Below are positions 1-7,838 of a stretch of 64,000 bases of DNA, piece by piece (within the stretch, counting starts at the first letter, position 1; every line of letters begins with the position of its first letter). Made by a program: the position numbers and the translations under genes. The stretch covers positions 1-64,000 of the forward strand of contig CAZDUO010000010.1 of assembly GCA_964508655.1 (NCBI GenBank). The letters are read 5' to 3'. The DNA is from VBAS01 sp964508655. GTDB lineage: Bacteria > Bacteroidota > Bacteroidia > Chitinophagales > Chitinophagaceae. A model generated the notes under the pieces. It did no database searches. It was not told the DNA's origin and saw only the letters and a list, made by a program, of their open reading frames with translations.

Positions 1-45
1 GATCATGCCTAGTCTCGTGGGCTCGGAGATGTGTATAAGAGACAG
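1..45 (+). other. Nextera sequencing adapter (artefact)
   Basis: Bases 12-45 match the Illumina Nextera read-2 adapter, ending in the 19-base Tn5 mosaic end at 27-45. Bases 4-11 (CATGCCTA) match the adapter form of i7 index N706 as I recall it, and bases 1-3 (GAT) are the end of the P7 primer. In translation this gives the well-known contaminant peptides MYKRQ and LVGSEMCIRD. None of it belongs to the organism; it should be trimmed and no start codon should be called in it. Confidence 0.97.
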
Positions 46-1509
46 TACCAGATGTGGCTCGACGGCCTCTATATGGCGCAGCCTTTTTATACGGAGTATG
101 CTTTGCTTATGCATGAAGACACTGCTTTCAATGATATCGCCAGCCAGTTTATATGGATGGAAAAACATGCAAGGGATCCTAAAACTGGATTGCTTTATCA
201 TGCATGGGATGAAAGCAAACAAATGAAATGGGCCGATCCGCAAACCGGCCTTTCAAAACATTTCTGGGCAAGAGCCATGGGGTGGTATGCCACAGCGCTG
301 GTGGATGCGCTGGATTATTTTCCAAAAAATCATCCGAAGCGGCAGGCACTGATTGACATTCTGACCCGGCTGGTGAATGCCCTGGAAAAACAACAGGATC
401 ATACCACGGGGCTCTGGTACGATGTGATGAATTACAGCGGCACGGGTAAAGAAAAAAATTATTTTGAAGCTTCTGCTTCGTCGCAGTTTGTGTATGCAGT
501 TGCAAAAGCTGTCCGCAAAGGTTATTTGCCTGCCGGAAAAATTGCCATCGCAAAAAAAGGGTATAATGGAATTGTTAAGCGTTTTATTAAAAATGACAAT
601 GGGCAGACCGATTTGCATGGCACGGTAAAAGTTTCAGGCCTTGGTGGCAATCCGTTCCGCGACGGCAGTTTTGAATATTATATGAGTGAGCCGGTGATTG
701 TAAACGACCCGAAAGGCATGGGTGCCTTTTTGCTGGCAAGCGTTGAAATTGAAATGATGAAAAACTCGGGAAGTATCGGAACGGGTAAAACTATTTTGCT
801 TGACCGCTGGTTCAACAGCGAGAAAAGAAAAGACATAACAGGCCGGGAAACATACTGGCATTATACTTGGGAAGAAAGAAGCAATCCGGGTTTTTTTGTA
901 TGGGGAAAAATTTTTGAAAGCCACGGGGCCAAATTGGCCAGCCTTGATGTGACGCCCACTCAAAATAATTTAAGCAAAGTATCTGTTTACATCATTGCCG
1001 ATCCTGACCATGCAAAAGATAATCCCAACCCCAATTATGTAACGGCTAAAGACGTGAAGACAATCAGTGACTGGGTAAAGGCAGGTGGTGTATTGGTTTT
1101 AATGGCAAACGACAGTGCCAATTGTGATCTGGAACATTTCAACAGGCTGGCATCGGTGTTTGGAATGAAGTTTACCGGCAAAAGCATCAACATGGTGCAG
1201 AATGATGTGTTTGAGCAGGGGGCGGTGGCGCCGGTTGAGGGCAATGCTGTTTTTCATGATACCCGTAAAATGTACCTGAAGGAAGTAAGCGTTCTGGAAA
1301 TAAAAACGCCGGCCAAAGCTGTTGCTGTAAAAGACGGCGATGTAATAATCGCTACTGCAGATTATGGCAAAGGAAAGGTATTTGCAGTGGGCGACCCGTG
1401 GCTGTATAATGAATACGTGGATGGAAGAAAACTGCCTGCGGAATTTGAAAACTTCAAAGCGGCCGGTGAATTAGTGAAATGGTTACTAAATAATGTAATT
1501 AAAAAATGA
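46..1509 (+). CDS. GH105-type unsaturated rhamnogalacturonyl/galacturonyl hydrolase, 5' truncated
   Basis: The natural sequence begins at base 46 in frame with YQMWLDGLYM; the real start lies beyond the contig end. The first half has GH105/GH88 (YesR/YteR-like) (alpha/alpha)6-barrel features: DGLYMAQPF, then YHAWDESK, whose Asp (codon 208-210) matches the general acid/base, then ARAMGWYATALVDAL. Enzymes of this family remove the unsaturated uronic acid left on oligosaccharides by pectate or rhamnogalacturonan lyases, giving 5-keto-4-deoxyuronate, the substrate of KduI encoded downstream. The second half, roughly residues 260-488, is an extra domain with an alpha/beta pattern (VSVYIIADPD, SDWVKAGGVLVLMAND, GKGKVFAVGDPW) resembling GATase/DUF4350-like folds. 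Its function is unknown. The stop overlaps the next ATG by 4 bp, so the two genes are co-translated. Confidence 0.85.
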   Translation, partial: YQMWLDGLYMAQPFYTEYALLMHEDTAFNDIASQFIWMEKHARDPKTGLLYHAWDESKQMKWADPQTGLSKHFWARAMGWYATALVDALDYFPKNHPKRQALIDILTRLVNALEKQQDHTTGLWYDVMNYSGTGKEKNYFEASASSQFVYAVAKAVRKGYLPAGKIAIAKKGYNGIVKRFIKNDNGQTDLHGTVKVSGLGGNPFRDGSFEYYMSEPVIVNDPKGMGAFLLASVEIEMMKNSGSIGTGKTILLDRWFNSEKRKDITGRETYWHYTWEERSNPGFFVWGKIFESHGAKLASLDVTPTQNNLSKVSVYIIADPDHAKDNPNPNYVTAKDVKTISDWVKAGGVLVLMANDSANCDLEHFNRLASVFGMKFTGKSINMVQNDVFEQGAVAPVEGNAVFHDTRKMYLKEVSVLEIKTPAKAVAVKDGDVIIATADYGKGKVFAVGDPWLYNEYVDGRKLPAEFENFKAAGELVKWLLNNVIKK

Positions 1510-2579
1510 AAATAAGTAAAGCGGCCATAAAGTCGTATTACATGCTGCGGTTTTTGTTTTTGCCCCTGCTTGGCTCCATGCAGGCAGAGCAAAGTGCAGC
1601 CAACAACGGAGTCACTCAATTCCTGCAGCGGATTGTAGTTGATGCCGGTGGCAGCGGCGATTACAAAACCATACAGGGTGCCATCAACAGTTTACCGGAC
1701 TCATCAACCCTGCCGCGAATAATTTTTATTAAAAAAGGAACATACGCCGAAAAACTTTATATCGAAAAAACGAATATCATTTTCGAAGGTGAAGACAGGG
1801 AAAGTACCATCATCATTGCTTCCATTGCAAGAGATGAATGGCGTTGCGGGCACACCGATGATTGGGGAGTGGCCACAATGAATATTGGCGCCAATGATAT
1901 CACATTGAAAAACCTTACCATCACCAATAATTATGGTTTTGATTTTAAGGAAAGAACCATCTGGTGCGCTTCGGATACTTCGGCCAATAAACTGAAGAAG
2001 CTGCGAAAAGACGGACACCAGATGGCGCTGCGGACAATGAATAATGCCACGAGGCTGAAAGCCATCAACTGCCGCTTCCGTGCTTATGGCGGCGATACGG
2101 TAAGCCCATGGGAAGTGAACAACGGCATGTGGTATTTCAAAGACTGCATCATGGAAGGCGGTGTGGATTTTTACTGCCCCCGCGGCTGGGCCTGGGCCGA
2201 AAACTGCGAGTTCATCACACATACCGGACCCGCGGCTATTTGGCACGACGGTTCGGTGCATGAAGATTCAAAGACGGTGCTGGTGAACTGCACCTTCAAA
2301 GGTTATGATGGTTTTATGCTGGGCCGCTATCACCGCGATGCGCAGTTTTATCTTATCAACTGTGTGTTTGCCGACAATATGCGTGACTCGGCCATCTATC
2401 GTGTGCCGACAGACAATGTAATTAAGTGGAGTCACCGGGTTTACTATTATAATTGTAAACGTAAGGCGGGAAATTATAAATGGTTTGCAGATAATATCAG
2501 TAAAGTGGCGGCGGAGAAGATAAATGTGGAGTGGGTGTTTGGGCAGCGATGGAGGCCGGCAGAACAGGAACGCGGATGA
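1506..2579 (+). CDS. Pectin methylesterase-like protein (CE8), secreted
   Basis: A 357-residue right-handed beta-helix protein of the pectinesterase family. After an N-terminal hydrophobic segment (MLRFLFLPLLGSMQA) comes the family opening VVDAGGSGDYKTIQGAINSLP and the KGTYAEKL motif. The catalytic aspartates appear as GGDT (Asp197) and GGVDFY (Asp221), and the LGR arginine as Arg274 (LGRYH rather than LGRPW). The two glutamines of classical enzymes (QAVAL and YQDTL) are not conserved: the sequence reads HQMAL and YGGDT. It may therefore be a divergent esterase or act on another methylated uronan. It overlaps the upstream GH105 gene by 4 bp. Its last three residues and stop codon (ERG, TGA) lie inside an inverted-repeat element, so the C-terminus was probably altered by that insertion. 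Confidence 0.82.
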   Translation: MKISKAAIKSYYMLRFLFLPLLGSMQAEQSAANNGVTQFLQRIVVDAGGSGDYKTIQGAINSLPDSSTLPRIIFIKKGTYAEKLYIEKTNIIFEGEDRESTIIIASIARDEWRCGHTDDWGVATMNIGANDITLKNLTITNNYGFDFKERTIWCASDTSANKLKKLRKDGHQMALRTMNNATRLKAINCRFRAYGGDTVSPWEVNNGMWYFKDCIMEGGVDFYCPRGWAWAENCEFITHTGPAAIWHDGSVHEDSKTVLVNCTFKGYDGFMLGRYHRDAQFYLINCVFADNMRDSAIYRVPTDNVIKWSHRVYYYNCKRKAGNYKWFADNISKVAAEKINVEWVFGQRWRPAEQERG

Positions 2580-2640
2580 CACGGATGGAGCGGATGGTCG
2601 CTGATTTTATCATTGCAAATCAGCGTCATCAGCGTTGCTG
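2567..2640. repeat. Inverted-repeat element, GGAACGC family, copy 1
   Basis: Left arm starts GGAACGCGGATGAC and continues in 9-bp units (ACGGATGGA, GCGGATGGT). The right arm reads CAGCGTCATCAGCGTTGC, so the ends are inverted repeats around about 25 bp. The left arm matches that of the GxxExxY-carrying copy at 24781 at about 25 of 29 positions. The stop codon of the pectinesterase gene (2577-2579) lies inside the left arm. No ORF is present between the arms. Confidence 0.8.
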
Positions 2641-2662
2641 TTCAAAGTCGGAGAAATGGAAA
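2618..2662 (+). repeat. 45-bp direct repeat, first copy
   Basis: This 45-bp segment (right arm of the element plus the spacer TTCAAAGTCGGAGAAATGG) recurs exactly at 2743-2787, an offset of 125 bp. It marks a local duplication of the element's right half with its flank. Confidence 0.9.
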
Positions 2663-2765
2663 CGCGGAAGACGCGGATATGGCGGATATAGCGGATAAAA
2701 AAGGCAATGTTTATAAGAAAAAAAATCTGCGCTGATCCGCTCAATCAGCGTCATCAGCGTTGCTG
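2657..2765. repeat. Inverted-repeat element, GGAACGC family, copy 2
   Basis: Left arm ATGGAAACGCGGAAGACGCG followed by units GGATATGGC and GGATATAGC. The right arm covers ATCTGCGCTGATCCGC and ends with CATCAGCGTTGCTG. It is a tandem neighbour of copy 1 and shares the 45-bp direct repeat. Confidence 0.75.
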
Positions 2766-2787
2766 TTCAAAGTCGGAGAAATGGAAA
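2743..2787 (+). repeat. 45-bp direct repeat, second copy
   Basis: Exact copy of 2618-2662. It is followed at 2786-2835 by a further degenerate right arm (AATGTTTATATGAAAT, ATCTGCGCTCATCCGC, GCAGCGTTCTTG) that also resembles 2705-2740. The region 2580-3056 contains no credible gene, only repeats. Confidence 0.9.
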
Positions 2788-2930
2788 TGTTTATATGAAA
2801 TAAAAATCTGCGCTCATCCGCATAAGCAGCGTTCTTGTTAAAAAAAGTGAGTGGTTAAGTGAGGATGAGTAGTGATTCACAGATGATGTGGCAGAGCAGG
2901 AAGCTGAATAAAGATTTGCAGTATTGCCCT

Positions 2931-2946
2931 CTCTCCGTACGGAGAG
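2931..2946. repeat. Perfect 16-bp palindrome in an intergenic repeat
   Basis: CTCTCCGTACGGAGAG is a perfect palindrome, followed by GGGAGACGGAGGGTGAGG. Such G-rich blocks are commonly scattered between genes in Bacteroidota. It could form a hairpin in RNA, but no T-tract follows, so I do not call it a terminator. Confidence 0.6.
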
Positions 2947-2967
2947 GGAGACGGAGGGTGAGGCCCC

Positions 2968-3012
2968 ATAGCGAACAGAACCCTGAACGGAGCGTCGCAA
3001 GGGACGATTCAT
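2968..3012 (+). repeat. Interspersed repeat family 2, copy 1
   Basis: ATAGCGAACAGAAC (2968-2981) recurs at 16873-16886, and TGAACGGAGCGTCGCAAG (2984-3001) recurs exactly at 27063-27080. These are parts of a second short intergenic repeat family in this locus. It lies about 45 bp upstream of uxaB. Confidence 0.75.
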
Positions 3013-3056
3013 CAGGGAACAAAAGCCGATAAAACAAAAATTAAGAACCAGGCATT

Positions 3057-4574
3057 ATGCAGTTATCGAAAAATACTTTAGTAAAAGTAAAAAAGCAGCC
3101 GGGCCTGGAACTGCCCGGTGAAAAACTGTTTGAGCTGCCGGAGAAAGTGTTGCAGTTTGGCACGGGGGTATTGCTGCGGGCATTGCCGGATTATTTTATT
3201 GACAAGGCAAATAAGCAGGGCATTTTTAATGGAAGGGTGGTGGTGGTAAAAAGCACCGACAGCGACAGCAGCGCTTTCGACAAACAGGATGGATTGTACA
3301 CCGTATGTGTACGCGGTGTGGAGAATAATGTAACGGTGGAAGAAAACATTGTAAACGCATCCATCAGCCGGGTGCTGAGTGCCCGCAGCGAATGGCCACG
3401 GATACTGGAGTGTGCCCATAATCCTGAGTTGAAAATTATCATTTCCAATACCACCGAAGTGGGCATACAGCTGGTGCAGGATGATATTAACGCAGAACCG
3501 CCGGTATCTTTTCCGGGTAAACTGCTTGCCTTTTTGTTTGAACGATTCAAGGCATTTAACGGCAGTAAAGAAAGCGGGATGCTGATTGTACCCACAGAAC
3601 TGATAACTGATAATGGCTCCCGGCTGGAGAGCATCGTAATGGAACTGGCCCACCGCAATAACCTGGATTATAAATTTTTTGAATGGCTCGAAAATCACTG
3701 CAGCTTTTGCAATTCGCTTGTTGACCGCATTGTGCCCGGCATGCCCGGCGAAGAAGACGCAAAAAAAATTGAAGAAGCTCTGGGATACAAGGATAAGCTG
3801 ATGACGACAAGTGAGGTGTTCCGGCTGTGGGCCATCGAAGGCGATGAGCATACCCGGGAAGTATTATCTTTTTCAAAAGCGGATGAAGGAGTCATTATCA
3901 CGCCTGACATTACCCGGTTCAAGGAGCTGAAGCTGCGACTGCTGAATGGTACGCATACATTCAATTGCGGCACGGCATTTCTCTCCGGGTTTAACATCAC
4001 CCGCCAGGCAATGCTCGACCCGGTGTATGGTTCGTTTACAAAAAAACTGATGTTTGATGAAATAGCGCCGGCCATCCCGTTTGCTATTGATAAAAAAGTG
4101 AAGGAGGATTTTGCCTCAAGGGTGTTTGAGCGTTTCTGCAATCCCTTTATTGATCACCAGTGGCAGAGCATTACGGTGCAATACTCATCAAAAATGAAAA
4201 TGCGGAATGTGCCGCTGCTGCGGCGTTATTTTGAGCTGTTTGCTGAAGTGCCGTTGCACATGGCTGCCGGTTTTGCCGCATACCTGCTGTATATGAAAGC
4301 AACGGTGAGGGAAGGAACAAAATATTACGGCAGCCGCAATGGCGAACGGTATGAAATAAAAGATGATTCGGCTGAATATTTTTACAGGCTATGGCAAAAA
4401 AACAGGCCCTTAAAAGTTGCTGAAATTGTGATGCAAAACGAAGAACTTTGGGAAACAGATTTGACAAAACTGCCGGGCCTGCTGGCCGCCGTGCAGGAAT
4501 ACCTGAATGAATTCCTGGCCGGCGGAGTGCTAAGTACCATTGCCCGGATTGAATCAAAAAAGGAAGTGGCATAA
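3057..4574 (+). CDS. uxaB: Tagaturonate reductase (altronate oxidoreductase)
   Basis: A 505-residue member of the mannitol dehydrogenase-like family that reduces D-tagaturonate to D-altronate with NADH in the galacturonate (isomerase) pathway. The N-terminal Rossmann domain shows LQFGTGVLLRA (about residues 31-41) and VVVVKSTDS. The C-terminal helical domain carries RFKELKLRLLNGTHTFNCG, with the family's catalytic-type Lys and Asn-Gly-x-His pattern. Its length is close to that of characterised UxaB. The gene is followed after 6 bp by uxaA, so reductase and dehydratase form a unit. A role in fructuronate reduction cannot be excluded from sequence. Confidence 0.93.
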   Translation: MQLSKNTLVKVKKQPGLELPGEKLFELPEKVLQFGTGVLLRALPDYFIDKANKQGIFNGRVVVVKSTDSDSSAFDKQDGLYTVCVRGVENNVTVEENIVNASISRVLSARSEWPRILECAHNPELKIIISNTTEVGIQLVQDDINAEPPVSFPGKLLAFLFERFKAFNGSKESGMLIVPTELITDNGSRLESIVMELAHRNNLDYKFFEWLENHCSFCNSLVDRIVPGMPGEEDAKKIEEALGYKDKLMTTSEVFRLWAIEGDEHTREVLSFSKADEGVIITPDITRFKELKLRLLNGTHTFNCGTAFLSGFNITRQAMLDPVYGSFTKKLMFDEIAPAIPFAIDKKVKEDFASRVFERFCNPFIDHQWQSITVQYSSKMKMRNVPLLRRYFELFAEVPLHMAAGFAAYLLYMKATVREGTKYYGSRNGERYEIKDDSAEYFYRLWQKNRPLKVAEIVMQNEELWETDLTKLPGLLAAVQEYLNEFLAGGVLSTIARIESKKEVA

Positions 4575-4580
4575 CCAAAA

Positions 4581-6224
4581 ATGAAACACAGGGTTTTAAA
4601 AATACATCCGAAGGACAATGTGATTGTGGCGCTGGCCGATCTTTCAAAAGGAGAAATCATTTCTTTTGAAGGAGAAAATCACACGCTGCAGGATAATATA
4701 AAAGCCAAGCACAAATTTTTTAAGACCGATTTGAATACCGGCGATGAAATTATCATGTACGGCGTGCTGGTGGGCAAGGCCCGGTGTTTTATTCCCCGCG
4801 GCGGGCTGATGACCACCGACAATACCCAGCATGCTGCCGAACCTTTTGCTTACCGGGCAGTGAAATACGAGTGGCATGCCCCGGATGTTTTAAAATTCAA
4901 GGGAAGTACTTTTATGGGCTATCACCGCAGCGATGGCCGCGTAGGCACAGCCAATTACTGGTTGTTTATTCCAACCGTATTTTGTGAAAACCGCAACCTT
5001 GATGTGATTCGTGAGGCGCTGCACAATGAGCTGGGCTATGCGGTGACGGATAAATATAAAAGCTATACACAGCAGCTGGTATCTGCATACAAAGAAGGGA
5101 AAGACATTTCAGCAATAAATATTTTTTCTGTTCCCAGGCATACCAACGGAAACCGTCCATTTAAAAATGTTGATGGAATTAAATTTCTGAACCACCACGG
5201 CGGCTGTGGTGGCACCCGCCAGGATGCGGGCATACTGAGCAAACTGCTGGCTGCTTATGCCGATCATCCGAATGTGGCGGGTGTGACATTGCTGAGCCTG
5301 GGTTGCCAGAACCTGCAGGTGCAGGATTTTTTGAATGATTTAAAACAGCGCAATCCAAATTTCGATAAACTGCTTTACATATTCGAGCAGCAGCAGGCGC
5401 AAAGCGAAGAGCAACTGATTGCCGAAGCCATCCGTAAAACGTTTGAAGGACTGATTGAAATAAATAAGCAGGAGCGAAAACCGGCAACACTTGATAAATT
5501 ATGTATCGGTGTAAAATGCGGGGGCAGCGACGGGTTCAGCGGCATTTCGGCCAATCCTGCCGTGGGCTATTGTGCCGACCTGCTGGTGGCCCTGGGCGGA
5601 AAAGTGCTGCTGGCCGAATTTCCGGAACTCTGCGGTGCTGAGCAAAACCTGATTGACCGCACAACCAATGAAGCAGCGGCGAAAAAATTTATCCGCCTGA
5701 TGACGGCATATAATGAAGCGGCGCATAAAGCAGGTTCGGGTTTTCACATGAACCCTTCTCCGGGAAATATCAAAGATGGTTTGATTACCGATGCTATTAA
5801 AAGCAACGGTGCGGCCAAAAAGGGCGGCACATCACCTGTTGTGGATGTACTGGATTATACCGAGCCCGCCACCAAACCGGGATTAAGTTTGGTTTGTACT
5901 CCCGGTAATGATGTAGAAGCAACCACAGGAAAGGCAGCAAGTGGAGCTACATTAATTCTATTCACCACCGGATTGGGAACCCCCACCGGAAATCCCGTAT
6001 GCCCTACAATAAAAGTTTCAACCAACAGTAACCTTACCAAACGCATGAACGACATTATTGACATTGATTGCGGCCCGATAGTGGAAGGCGACAAAACCAT
6101 CGAACAAATGGGAGAGGAGATACTGGAGTATTGCATTAAAGCCGCCAGTGGCGAAATAATTCCGAAAGCCGTGCAGCTCAATCAAGACGATTTCATACCA
6201 TGGAAACGAGGTGTTTCATTATAA
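4581..6224 (+). CDS. uxaA: Altronate dehydratase
   Basis: A 547-residue UxaA that dehydrates D-altronate to 2-keto-3-deoxy-D-gluconate. It carries the fused arrangement: an N-terminal SAF-type domain (about residues 1-95) followed by the large UxaA catalytic domain. Recognisable segments are GYHRSDGRVGTANYW, HHGGCGGTRQDA, SLGCQNLQ, KCGGSDGFSGISANPAVG and LSLVCTPGNDVEATTGK; the cysteines would bind the iron centre. The protein ends DDFIPWKRGVSL, and a diverged copy of this ending is found 100 bp downstream (6324-6356). The gene starts 6 bp after uxaB and feeds KdgK encoded at 25295. Confidence 0.95.
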   Translation: MKHRVLKIHPKDNVIVALADLSKGEIISFEGENHTLQDNIKAKHKFFKTDLNTGDEIIMYGVLVGKARCFIPRGGLMTTDNTQHAAEPFAYRAVKYEWHAPDVLKFKGSTFMGYHRSDGRVGTANYWLFIPTVFCENRNLDVIREALHNELGYAVTDKYKSYTQQLVSAYKEGKDISAINIFSVPRHTNGNRPFKNVDGIKFLNHHGGCGGTRQDAGILSKLLAAYADHPNVAGVTLLSLGCQNLQVQDFLNDLKQRNPNFDKLLYIFEQQQAQSEEQLIAEAIRKTFEGLIEINKQERKPATLDKLCIGVKCGGSDGFSGISANPAVGYCADLLVALGGKVLLAEFPELCGAEQNLIDRTTNEAAAKKFIRLMTAYNEAAHKAGSGFHMNPSPGNIKDGLITDAIKSNGAAKKGGTSPVVDVLDYTEPATKPGLSLVCTPGNDVEATTGKAASGATLILFTTGLGTPTGNPVCPTIKVSTNSNLTKRMNDIIDIDCGPIVEGDKTIEQMGEEILEYCIKAASGEIIPKAVQLNQDDFIPWKRGVSL

Positions 6225-6323
6225 TAGCTTGAATTTATTCTTTGCTGATGTGGTAGAACCTGAAGTATGGATTTTCACTGCAGCACCGTCCCACTCTGCA
6301 GGAGAGGGATAAGAGGAAGAGGC

Positions 6324-6356
6324 CAGGATGACTTTATCCCATGGAAGCGGGTGTAA
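6324..6356 (+). pseudogene. Relic of a second uxaA C-terminus
   Basis: Bases 6324-6356 read QDDFIPWKRV followed by TAA. The first nine residues are identical to the end of the intact UxaA encoded just upstream, but most synonymous positions differ (for example GATGACTTT against GACGATTTC). It is therefore not a recent tandem copy. The sequence before it (6225-6323) does not resemble uxaA. I read it as the surviving tail of a former, diverged uxaA left after a deletion or replacement. Confidence 0.7.
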
Positions 6357-6455
6357 GTTTGTAAGAAAAACCAGGACGTGGATGTAATGGCTGCAACCGA
6401 TGTTCATGAATTTTATCAGCACAAACCTGCGCAATACGTGTCGTCAGTGTTTCTG

Positions 6456-7463
6456 TCACGCCGATACCCGCTTGATCAACTCAGACGAAATTGTAACCCG
6501 TTGTTTTAACAGGTCAAAGTTTTTTTTCTCAATTCCTTTAAAAAGAATTACAGCCGCAGATTTTCCCATATCAAATGCAGGCTGGGTAATGGTGGTTAGC
6601 GGCGGGTCAAGTATCAATGCAGATTGCAGGTTAGTAAAACTGATGAGCTTTATATCACCCGGTATGGAAAGATTCAGATCTCTGCAGACAAGATAAACTG
6701 GCGGTGTTAGCTTTTCTACTGAAGCAATAATGCCGTCGGGCCTGTTTTTCTTTTTCAAAAGGTCTTTGATCATTTGATAATTGGCTTCAAAATCATTTTC
6801 ACATAAAATAATTTCAGATTCTGTGGCGGGAATATTGCTATCTGCAAGTCCCTGTTGATAGCCCTCCGTTCGTTTTATACTGATCGACAAGGCCGGTGAA
6901 ATGGAGAGATAAGCAATTCTTTTGCATCCCTGTGCTGTAAGATGACGGGTGGCTTTGTAGCTGCTTTCAAAATCATCGGTAATAATTTTTGCCGTTTCCA
7001 CATCCTCACAGATCCTGTCAAAAAAAACTACCGGTATACCGGCCGCTATCACCTCTTTAATATGCCCACCCGAACTGGTTTCTTCTGATACAGATATCAG
7101 GATGCCATCTACCCGCCCGCTTTTGAACTGATGTAGTATAGCTTTTTCCCTTTCAAAACTTTCATGAGTAAGATAAATCAGTACATGATAACCTTTGTCT
7201 TTGGCTACCGATTCAATGCCATTGATAGCCAACGAAAAAAAACTATCTGCTACTTCCGGCAGCACTACTGCTATCGTCTTGCTTTTTCTCCGGCGCAGGC
7301 TGCTGGCATATGGATTGGGAATATAGCCAAGCTCTTCAGCAAGCTTAGCAACCATTTGTTTGGTTTCTGTGCTTATTTCATAACTGTCCCTCAATGCTCT
7401 TGATACAGTAGCTGCAGACAGCCCCAACCTTTTTGCCAAATCTTTTATGGTGACCACACTCAT
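6456..7463 (-). CDS. LacI-family transcriptional regulator
   Basis: A 335-residue repressor-type regulator. The N-terminal helix-turn-helix is clear (MSVVTIKDLAKRLGLSAATV, then SRALRDS), followed by the hinge and a periplasmic-binding-protein-like effector domain (TIAVVLPEVADSFFSLAING, GIPVVFFDRI). I place the start at 7463 because the HTH begins there; the frame stays open upstream to 7538, but that extension would cover the candidate operator at 7507-7522. The gene is divergent from the inositol oxygenase operon and its 3' end faces uxaA, so it is the obvious local regulator of uronate use. The effector is probably a uronate or 2-keto-3-deoxygluconate, which is inference. Confidence 0.9.
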   Translation of the reverse strand: MSVVTIKDLAKRLGLSAATVSRALRDSYEISTETKQMVAKLAEELGYIPNPYASSLRRRKSKTIAVVLPEVADSFFSLAINGIESVAKDKGYHVLIYLTHESFEREKAILHQFKSGRVDGILISVSEETSSGGHIKEVIAAGIPVVFFDRICEDVETAKIITDDFESSYKATRHLTAQGCKRIAYLSISPALSISIKRTEGYQQGLADSNIPATESEIILCENDFEANYQMIKDLLKKKNRPDGIIASVEKLTPPVYLVCRDLNLSIPGDIKLISFTNLQSALILDPPLTTITQPAFDMGKSAAVILFKGIEKKNFDLLKQRVTISSELIKRVSA

Positions 7464-7506
7464 GGGCGGAATCGTTGATGATGTACATGTAAAATTAGCT
7501 CTATTC

Positions 7507-7522
7507 ACGTAATCGATTGCGT
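7507..7522. promoter_or_regulatory. Candidate LacI-type operator
   Basis: ACGTAATCGATTGCGT is a near-perfect palindrome with a central CG (six of seven arm pairs match), the layout typical of LacI-family operators. It lies 44 bp upstream of the regulator start codon, suitable for autoregulation and for the divergent operon. The string CGATTGCGTA recurs at 22327-22336 in front of uxaC. Confidence 0.6.
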
Positions 7523-7838
7523 AAATAAATCCAGACATCAGGCGTCATGTTACAATAAAAAAATGTCATTTTACCCTGTACTGCGAAGCTCACAATCAGA
7601 AGAATCAGCAGGCAATTTTAAAGGATAGGTTGTTGTTAAATACATAAGCATAGCAGTATTAACGAAACGAAAACGATTTGCCAACGAGATTGCTCAGCGT
7701 ATGAAACTATATGCAAGCCATTGTCCTGATTTTTTCCTTACACATTCAGCAAATACTTCTACAACCTGCGCCAGGCTGTCTGTATGGCCGGTATTTTATT
7801 TTTTAACACGATTGATTTAATTCAAAAAACTTTGCCGT
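7523..7838. promoter_or_regulatory. Divergent control region, regulator / inositol oxygenase operon
   Basis: No gene is visible in this stretch. It contains AAAACGATTTGCC (7671-7683), a weaker CG-centred candidate site, and an A/T-rich segment before the ATG at 7839. I found no clean TAnnTTTG promoter box, so the start of the 20-kb operon is not placed. Confidence 0.4.

Noticed and set aside
5..226. 73-codon plus-strand frame beginning MPSLVGSEMCIRD
   Set aside because: It starts in adapter sequence and is out of frame with the real GH105 gene; the peptide is a known Nextera artefact.
2567..2835. Tandem repeats resembling a CRISPR array
   Set aside because: Units are 9 bp and degenerate, arms are inverted, there are no unique spacers of constant length and no cas genes.
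3078..3851. 257-codon minus-strand frame inside uxaB
   Set aside because: Fully covered by uxaB; Cys/His/Phe-rich shadow composition, no family features.
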